Below are positions 58,832 to 64,000 of a DNA stretch of 64,000 nt, piece after piece (the stretch's first letter is position 1; the number at the start of each line of letters is the position of its first letter). The stretch is from Robiginitalea sp. (lineage in GTDB: Bacteria; Bacteroidota; Bacteroidia; Flavobacteriales; Flavobacteriaceae). A program made the translations under genes and the position numbers. The stretch is from NCBI GenBank assembly GCA_024642005.1, contig JAHECA010000009.1:1-64000 (forward strand), given 5' to 3'. The notes under the pieces are model-generated. The model saw nothing but the letters and a program-made list of their open reading frames with translations. It made no database searches and had not been told where the DNA came from.

Positions 58832-58896
58832 GGCCTGACGGAAAACCGCGCCGATTAAACCCTTTTGCCCGGAATCGGTCTAATGCCAACAGGCAA

Positions 58897-59448
58897 ATGA
58901 TGAATGCTGAAACAGAACTGATCGAAGGTTTGCAAGACCCGGCCCGGCGGGAAGCGGCATTCCGCATCCTGCTGGAACGCTACCAGGAGCGCCTGTACTG
59001 GCACATCCGCCGCATTGTGCTGGCCCACGAAGATGCCGACGACGTGCTGCAGAATACCTTCATCAAAGTGTATCGGAATATCGGCCAATTTAAAGGAGAG
59101 AGCAAGCTCTACAGCTGGATGTACCGAATAGCCACCAACGAGGCCCTGACCTTCCTGAAGCGGAATTCGCGCATGCAGGGGATAAGCGACGAGGCCCTTC
59201 ACGAGAAGATGGTCTCAAGGCTGGAAGCCGATCCTTACTTCGACGGAGACCAGGCCCAGGTACAACTCCAGCGCGCCCTGGCCAGCCTGCCCGAAAAGCA
59301 GCGCCTGGTTTTTAACCTGAAGTATTTCGAAGAAATGACCTACGACCAGATGTCGGAAGTACTCGAAACCTCCGTGGGGGCCCTGAAGGCATCCTATCAT
59401 TTGGCGGTGAAGAAAATAGAGGGGTTTGTAAAGGGGGTAAGTTCCTGA
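58897..59448 (+). CDS. ECF RNA polymerase sigma factor (module 2)
   Basis: A 183-residue ECF sigma factor. Region 2 about 25-95 (RLYWHIRRIVLAHEDADDVLQNTFIKVYRNIGQFKGESKLYSWMYRIATNEALTFLKR, a complete and typical region 2) and region 4 about 127-175 (LPEKQRLVFNLKYFEEMTYDQMSEVLETSVGALKASYHLAVKKI). Alternative start ATG 58900. It leads a three-gene set with a membrane partner starting 44 bp downstream and an exported sensor. The partners are not related to those of module 1. Confidence 0.93.
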   Translation: MMNAETELIEGLQDPARREAAFRILLERYQERLYWHIRRIVLAHEDADDVLQNTFIKVYRNIGQFKGESKLYSWMYRIATNEALTFLKRNSRMQGISDEALHEKMVSRLEADPYFDGDQAQVQLQRALASLPEKQRLVFNLKYFEEMTYDQMSEVLETSVGALKASYHLAVKKIEGFVKGVSS

Positions 59449-59492
59449 AAAAAGCAATTAAACCTTTTGCGAGAAAAGATATCTAAGAAACG

Positions 59493-60005
59493 ATGATGGA
59501 TAAAAAAGGACATAGCGGTTTCCGGGTTCCGGACGGGTACTTTGACCAGTTTCAGGCCCGCATGGAGCACCAGTTCAAGGCTTCTGAAGGCGAAAAGCTG
59601 CCGAAAGATGCCGGTTTCCGCGTGCCCGAAGCGTATTTCGATACCCTGGGGGAAAGGCTTCAGCAGCGCCTGGAAGCGCCGCGGGGCCGTACCCGCAACC
59701 TGTGGACCACCTATCTGGGATGGGCAGCTGCGGCTGCGGCCGGGCTCCTGCTTGCCATCAGTCTCTGGCCCGTGCAGGAAGCACTGACCCCGGGCTTCTC
59801 AGACCTGGCGGGTACCGAGATCGAACACTACCTCGATGTCCGTTACGAAAACCTGAGTTCGTATGAACTGGCCGAATCGCTGCCGCTGGAAAACCTGGCC
59901 ATGAGCGACCTTTTGGAGGATGCCCCGGCTGAAACCCAGATCCTGGATTACCTGGACCGGGAGAACCCAACCTATGATGACTATTACCTCGACAATGATG
60001 AGTAA
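59493..60005 (+). CDS. Membrane partner of ECF sigma factor 2, with repeated FRVPxxYFD motif
   Basis: A 170-residue one-pass membrane protein. The N-terminal cytosolic part holds two copies of a similar short motif, GFRVPDGYFDQFQARMEHQF (9-28) and GFRVPEAYFDTLGERLQQRL (41-60). A membrane helix follows at about 75-92, then an acidic external tail of about 75 residues. No zinc motif is seen. Position after a sigma gene and topology fit an anti-sigma factor, with the repeats as candidate sigma-binding elements. This is inference. The next gene overlaps it by 11 bp. Confidence 0.72.
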   Translation: MMDKKGHSGFRVPDGYFDQFQARMEHQFKASEGEKLPKDAGFRVPEAYFDTLGERLQQRLEAPRGRTRNLWTTYLGWAAAAAAGLLLAISLWPVQEALTPGFSDLAGTEIEHYLDVRYENLSSYELAESLPLENLAMSDLLEDAPAETQILDYLDRENPTYDDYYLDNDE

Positions 60006-60456
60006 GCGAATTGCATACGGAGCCGTCCTGGCGCTTTTCCTGATGGGAAGCGGAGGCCTTTGGGCGCAGCAGGAAGACAATCAGGAAAAAATCAAAGCCC
60101 TAAAAGTGGCTTTCTTTACCGAGCAACTCAGCCTCAGCCCGAAGGAGGCCACCGTGTTCTGGCCCCTCTACAATGCCTATGAGGCCGAAAAAGAAACCAT
60201 CATGGGGCTCAAACGACGCGAAGTCTACGATAAGATCGGAGACACCCAGTCATACAGCGAGGCCGAGGCCCGTGCCATACTCAGTCGGTTCCAGGAACTG
60301 GAGGAACGTGAAAATGCACTTGACCGGAAATTCCAGACCGAACTGGCCGCCACCTTCTCGGCTACGCGAACCCTGAAACTTTTCCGGGCCGAACACGAAT
60401 TCCGGAAAAGGCTGCTGCGGGAGTTCCGCAAGCGCAATGGCGGCAATCTGCCCTAA
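59995..60456 (+). CDS. Exported protein of ECF sigma module 2 (possible sensor)
   Basis: A 153-residue exported protein with signal peptide MMSKRIAYGAVLALFLMGSGGLWAQ. The mature part is alpha-helical, with conserved LKVAFFTEQLSLSPKEATVFWPLYNAYEAEKETI and a Lys/Arg-rich end. It recalls Spy/CpxP-like LTxxQ helical proteins and the small proteins annotated as sensors of ECF sigma factors in flavobacteria. Its start overlaps the upstream stop by 11 bp (ATGATGAGTAAG), so all three genes of the module are coupled. A role in reporting envelope stress is plausible but unproven. Confidence 0.8.
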   Translation: MMSKRIAYGAVLALFLMGSGGLWAQQEDNQEKIKALKVAFFTEQLSLSPKEATVFWPLYNAYEAEKETIMGLKRREVYDKIGDTQSYSEAEARAILSRFQELEERENALDRKFQTELAATFSATRTLKLFRAEHEFRKRLLREFRKRNGGNLP

Positions 60457-60467
60457 ATACCGGCCTG

Positions 60468-61493
60468 CTAGCGGAAAATAAGCCGCGCCACCCGTCCCTT
60501 CCCGGCCGCATAAGCCAGTGAATCGTTGGCAAAACGCAGCGTATAAAAAGAGTCGTCCGACAAGCTTTGCCAGGTGGCACCGCCGTCTGAGGAGTAATCA
60601 ATACCCGTGAAACCGACTGCCACCAGGCCCTGCCCGCCCGAACCGGGCACGAACTGCACGCAACTCTTATAGCCCGGCACGGCCCCGTCTGCCAGGAGCT
60701 CCCAGCTTTGACCCCCATCTTTGCTCCGGGCCTTGTTACCTGTATTTTCGTCTGGCAGGCTGTAATCGCCCCCCATGGCAAACCCGGTCTGAGCATCGTG
60801 AAAGGCCAGGCTGTAAATACCCTGAGATTCGCGCTGGTGGGCCACGGGAGACTGGAAGACCTCCCAGTGCTCACCCAGGTCGTCGGAGCGAAAGATCCGG
60901 CCCTTTGTGGTTGCTATCCAACAGCGGCTGCCTATTATGGCAATATTCGTGTTGCTGGCGGCAAAGGCCCCTTCCCCGGGCAGCGCCGGGGGCAGGCGGT
61001 CGCAGGGGACCCTGGCCCAGGTATGGCCGCCGTCTCGGGTGAGCAGTACGCTCAGGCAGCCGTTCCGGGCATCGCCTATTGCGAGGCCGTTGCGGTTGTC
61101 CCAGAATGCCATGGCGTCGTAAAAGACACCCGGGCCACTTTCTTGGTAAACCAGTTCCATCCCGGACTCGCCGGTTTTATACAACAGAGCCGGATCGCCT
61201 GCCGAGAGCATGAAAAAATCGGTGTCGGTATGGGCTACCGCGCGGAATTCGGGATATGCGCCTTCAAAACCCTGCCGCCCCATACGCACGCGCCGGTCAG
61301 ACAGGGTATAGGTGCCAAACAGGCCTCCGCTGCCTGCAAACCCGACGCTTCCGGGCATGATTTCCAGTGCCCGGATGGAAATACTGTCTTCCAGCAGCGG
61401 CTCCAGGTGCACCTCGGTAAAAATCCGAGGTTCGGGCTGTTGGGCACAAGCGGCCCACAGCAAGGGCATTAGCAAGGCCAAAAGTCGTTTCAT
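60468..61493 (-). CDS. BNR/Ycf48-like beta-propeller lipoprotein
   Basis: A 341-residue lipoprotein (lipobox LLWAACAQ, Cys about 16) with a beta-propeller of BNR/Asp-box repeats, resembling Ycf48 and sialidase-like proteins annotated as oxidoreductases. Asp-box repeats S/T-x-D-x-G-x-x-W are visible: TRDGGHTWARV, RSDDLGEHWEVF, SKDGGQSWELL, SSDGGATWQSL. No catalytic residues are evident. Probably a scaffold or ligand-binding protein. It is convergent with the ECF module 2 sensor gene and divergent from the RsmB-like gene. Confidence 0.88.
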   Translation of the reverse strand: MKRLLALLMPLLWAACAQQPEPRIFTEVHLEPLLEDSISIRALEIMPGSVGFAGSGGLFGTYTLSDRRVRMGRQGFEGAYPEFRAVAHTDTDFFMLSAGDPALLYKTGESGMELVYQESGPGVFYDAMAFWDNRNGLAIGDARNGCLSVLLTRDGGHTWARVPCDRLPPALPGEGAFAASNTNIAIIGSRCWIATTKGRIFRSDDLGEHWEVFQSPVAHQRESQGIYSLAFHDAQTGFAMGGDYSLPDENTGNKARSKDGGQSWELLADGAVPGYKSCVQFVPGSGGQGLVAVGFTGIDYSSDGGATWQSLSDDSFYTLRFANDSLAYAAGKGRVARLIFR

Positions 61494-61509
61494 GGGGTTC
61501 GTTTTGGTT

Positions 61510-61546
61510 TAAAGATACCTTTATTCTTATCAAAACAATACCTTTG
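61510..61546. promoter_or_regulatory. Divergent promoters of the BNR lipoprotein and the RsmB-like gene
   Basis: Minus strand TATCTTTA (61517-61510) is one base off TAnnTTTG and lies 16 nt before its ATG. On the plus strand TACCTTTG (61539-61546) is perfect and is only 6 nt before ATG 61553, suggesting leaderless initiation. Confidence 0.6.
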
Positions 61547-61552
61547 CCCCCT

Positions 61553-62797
61553 ATGCGGATGCACCGGAATTTAGTGGAGGCAGTTCTCAGGGGACTGCAG
61601 GAGATTTTTCAGGATGGGGTCTACGCCGACAAGGCGGTGGAACGCCTGCTCAAGAGCGATAAACGCTGGGGCAGCCGAGACCGCGGCTTCGTGGCGGAGA
61701 CCGTTTACGAAATTGTGCGCTGGAAGCGGCTGTACGCCGAGATCGCCGAGGTGCGCGAACCCTTCAGCCGGGAAGACTGGTTCCGGATTTTTGCCGTGTG
61801 GGCGGTGCTCAGGGGCCATGACCTGCCCACCTGGAAGGAATTCACAGACACGCCGCAACGCCGGATAAAAGGCCGCTTCGATACCCTTAAAAAAACCCGG
61901 AAGGTGCGGGAATCGATCCCCGATTGGCTGGATGAACTGGGCGAAAAAAGCCTGGGAACGCCCCTGTGGGAAGCCGAGCTGGCCGCTTTGAACCAGCCTG
62001 CTCCCGTTGTTTTGCGCACCAACACCCTGAAGACCACGCGGGCCGCCCTGGCCGAAGCCCTGCAGGCAGAAGGCTTTGCCTCAAGCCCCTTGCCCGATTA
62101 CCCGGATGCCCTTCAGTTGGCTGAACGCGGCAATGTATTTGCCACCCGGGCCTTTGCCGAGGGGTGGTTTGAGGTACAGGATGCCTCTTCCCAATTGGTT
62201 GCCCCGCTGCTGGGGGCCGAACCGGGGATGCGCGTAATCGACTGTTGCGCCGGGGCCGGCGGCAAGACCCTGCACCTGGCCGCCCTGATGCAAAACAAGG
62301 GACAGCTGCTTGCCATGGATATCTACGGCAACAAGCTGCACGAACTCAAGCGGCGCGCGCGCCGCGCCGGCGCTTTCAACATAGAAACCCGCCCCCTGGA
62401 CAACCCCAAGATACTGAAGCGGCTGCAGGCTAAGGCCGACCGGGTGCTGATAGACGCCCCCTGTACGGGTCTGGGGGTACTCAGACGCAACCCGGATGCC
62501 AAATGGAAGCTGCAACCGGAGTTTGTAAATACCGTTTGCGACACCCAGGCCGAACTGCTGCAGCGCTACAGCAAACTACTCAAACCGGGCGGGCGAATGG
62601 TTTATGCCACCTGCTCCATCCTTCCCCAGGAAAACAACCGGCAGGTAGCCGGCTTTCTGGCCTCAGAGGCCGGGGGCGAATTCCGCCTGCTGGAAGAACA
62701 TCAGATAGCTGCCTCGAAATCGGGCTACGATGGCTTTTACCTGGCCCTGATCGAACGACTGCCACAAGGCCCGAAGACCGAAAGCACACCCGGGTAA
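61553..62797 (+). CDS. RsmB/NOP family RNA methyltransferase
   Basis: A 414-residue SAM-dependent m5C methyltransferase of the RsmB/NOP2/NSUN group. The N-terminal helical region is like NusB (about 1-120). The catalytic domain (about 150-400) has GMRVIDCCAGAGGKTLHLA for SAM, DAPCTGLGVLRRNPDAKW with one catalytic Cys, and YATCSILPQEN with the second. It could modify 16S rRNA C967 or another site. ATG 61553 (MRMHRNLV) is taken; ATG 61559 also fits. No leader is available because the -7 element ends 6 nt upstream. Confidence 0.92.
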   Translation: MRMHRNLVEAVLRGLQEIFQDGVYADKAVERLLKSDKRWGSRDRGFVAETVYEIVRWKRLYAEIAEVREPFSREDWFRIFAVWAVLRGHDLPTWKEFTDTPQRRIKGRFDTLKKTRKVRESIPDWLDELGEKSLGTPLWEAELAALNQPAPVVLRTNTLKTTRAALAEALQAEGFASSPLPDYPDALQLAERGNVFATRAFAEGWFEVQDASSQLVAPLLGAEPGMRVIDCCAGAGGKTLHLAALMQNKGQLLAMDIYGNKLHELKRRARRAGAFNIETRPLDNPKILKRLQAKADRVLIDAPCTGLGVLRRNPDAKWKLQPEFVNTVCDTQAELLQRYSKLLKPGGRMVYATCSILPQENNRQVAGFLASEAGGEFRLLEEHQIAASKSGYDGFYLALIERLPQGPKTESTPG

Positions 62798-62856
62798 TCA
62801 ACAGCCAGCCCCCTGTTTTGTTAATTATTCGATCGCACAGTTACGGGATAAAATAA

Positions 62857-62864
62857 TACCTTTG
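62857..62864 (+). promoter_or_regulatory. -7 element for purL
   Basis: TACCTTTG, perfect TAnnTTTG, 33 nt before the ATG at 62898. No TTG at the expected -33 spacing. Confidence 0.55.
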
Positions 62865-62897
62865 TAGCTTCATTTGAAACCCTAACGAGCCGGCCTC

Positions 62898-64000
62898 ATG
62901 ATCCACTTTTTCGGCGACCCAGCGTCTCACCTTTACGCCCTGGAGTCGGGGCATCCCCTCACCCAGGAAGACATCCGGAAACTCAGTTGGCTCTTCGGCG
63001 ACCAGCCGAAGCTCGAAGGGGCGTCTGTGGACGCCTTTTTTGTTGGCCCACGCGCCGCCATGGTTACCCCCTGGAGCACAAACGCCACCGAAATTGCCCA
63101 GAACATGGGCATCAAAGGCATAGTGCGCATTGAGTCGTACCGGCGGGTGGAGGCAGACGATTCCGGCTACGACCCCATGCTGTTCCAGAAATACCCCCGC
63201 CTGGGGCAGGAACTCTTCCACATCGAACACGAACCTGAGCCCATCAGGCCTATCGCCGATATAGCCGCCTACAACAGGGAAGAGGGCCTGGCACTCAGCG
63301 AGGAGGAAATTACCTACCTGCAAGACCTGTCGGCCCGCCTGGGACGCCTGCTCACCGATTCGGAGGTATTCGGCTTCAGTCAGGTGAATTCCGAACACTG
63401 CCGGCACAAGATCTTCAACGGGACCTTCATCATTGACGACCAGGAGATGCCCGATTCGCTTTTCAAGCTCATCAGGCGCACTTCCGAAACCCACCCGAAT
63501 GACATCGTTTCGGCCTATAAAGACAATGTGGCGTTTGTAAAGGGCCCGCAGCTGGTGCAATTTGCTCCCCGGCGGGCCGACCAGCCCGATTTCTACCAGG
63601 AGTCCCCCTTTGACTCAGTACTGTCGCTCAAGGCAGAGACCCATAACTTCCCGACCACCGTGGAGCCCTTCAACGGGGCGGCTACCGGGTCTGGGGGTGA
63701 AATACGCGACCGGCTCGCCGGTGGACAGGGGGCCCTGCCCCTGGCAGGGACAGCTGTCTACATGACCGCCTATTCGCGCCTGGCCGAAGACCGGCCCTGG
63801 GAAGCCAACTTCCCGGCCAGGGACTGGTTGTACCAGACTCCCATGGATATTCTGATAAAGGCCTCCAACGGGGCTTCCGATTTCGGGAACAAATTCGGGC
63901 AACCCCTGATCTGCGGCTCGGTACTGACCTTTGAACACCAGGAAAACAACCGTTTCCTGGGCTTCGACAAGGTAATCATGCTGGCCGGGGGCATCGGCTA
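62898..64000 (+). CDS. purL: Phosphoribosylformylglycinamidine synthase, N-terminal part
   Basis: The first 367 codons of PurL, open at the right edge. It is the long single-chain form: the N-terminal PurS-like and linker region is followed by EVFGFSQVNSEHCRHKIFNGTF (ATP- and substrate-binding signature) and AETHNFPTTVEPFNGAATGSGGEIRD, typical of the FGAM synthetase domain. The glutaminase domain would lie beyond base 64000. The enzyme turns FGAR into FGAM with glutamine and ATP in purine synthesis. It has a perfect -7 element, follows the RsmB-like gene and shares the window with purB. Confidence 0.95.
   Translation, partial: MIHFFGDPASHLYALESGHPLTQEDIRKLSWLFGDQPKLEGASVDAFFVGPRAAMVTPWSTNATEIAQNMGIKGIVRIESYRRVEADDSGYDPMLFQKYPRLGQELFHIEHEPEPIRPIADIAAYNREEGLALSEEEITYLQDLSARLGRLLTDSEVFGFSQVNSEHCRHKIFNGTFIIDDQEMPDSLFKLIRRTSETHPNDIVSAYKDNVAFVKGPQLVQFAPRRADQPDFYQESPFDSVLSLKAETHNFPTTVEPFNGAATGSGGEIRDRLAGGQGALPLAGTAVYMTAYSRLAEDRPWEANFPARDWLYQTPMDILIKASNGASDFGNKFGQPLICGSVLTFEHQENNRFLGFDKVIMLAGGIG

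Noticed and set aside
1-64000. Search for CRISPR arrays, insertion sequences, phage or defence genes
   Set aside because: No direct-repeat array, transposase, integrase, restriction, toxin-antitoxin or Cas-like protein was seen.

Overview
The window reads as a piece of core chromosome from a marine flavobacterium (Bacteroidota). The evidence is the protein set: families largely restricted to Flavobacteriia (DUF4294, DUF6495, DUF4252, DUF6588, DUF5777, DUF6263, DUF4199), a GlmU-family protein next to ribosomal protein L31B, and a fused SerB-SerA enzyme. It is also the regulatory style: many genes are preceded by the Bacteroidota -7 element TAnnTTTG, and Shine-Dalgarno sequences are mostly absent. 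Base composition is clearly G+C-rich for the class, which with the protein styles suggests a Robiginitalea-like genus. That genus-level guess is inference.

Layout. 1-260: a leftward promoter and leader that look like the start of an rRNA operon lying off the left edge. 260-6740: DUF4294 protein, M42 aminopeptidase and Nudix hydrolase, hisS, a DUF6495 protein, the rpsF-rpsR-rplI operon, and a LytTR response regulator. 6737-11644: nadC-yihY-priA operon and divergent rlmH. 11676-19011: a multidomain alpha-L-fucosidase lipoprotein, the SerB-SerA fusion, an ICMT-like methyltransferase divergent from rdgB, and a DEAD-box helicase. 19084-25320: an envelope region with a carboxypeptidase-regulatory-like protein, a GH13 lipoprotein, a possible gene remnant, and three outer-membrane barrels, two of them translationally coupled. 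25396-29803: SRPBCC protein, TrmH, a SIRT5-like sirtuin overlapping a haem-binding protein, a small conserved partner gene and purB. 29895-31987: an ECF sigma module (sigma, one-pass membrane partner, two DUF4252 proteins). 32221-36911: S41 protease lipoprotein and a BtuFCD/FhuBCD-like uptake operon. 36973-43075: rmuC, gnd, a divergent DUF5777 versus cytochrome/YceI locus, and a YkgJ cysteine-cluster protein. 43143-46241: carB and rpmH, the latter only 52 codons. 46401-53557: DUF6263 and TPR proteins, SdpI, lytic transglycosylase, alpha/beta hydrolase, GNAT, mtaB, a GlmU-family protein and L31B. 53724-64000: DUF4199 protein, glycosyltransferase, sugar-phosphate mutase and MsbA-like exporter, a second ECF sigma module, a BNR lipoprotein, an RsmB-like methyltransferase and the start of purL, which runs off the right edge.

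Most genes are housekeeping: translation, purine, pyrimidine, serine and NAD synthesis, replication restart and envelope upkeep. No phage, insertion sequence, CRISPR array, toxin-antitoxin or defence island is visible, and I do not see a clear undescribed system. The most distinctive items are the two differently built ECF sigma modules, the serine-pathway fusion, predicted leaderless transcripts, the divergent haem/YceI/barrel locus and the coupled barrel genes. Intergenic gaps are all under about 300 bp; the larger ones are described individually.
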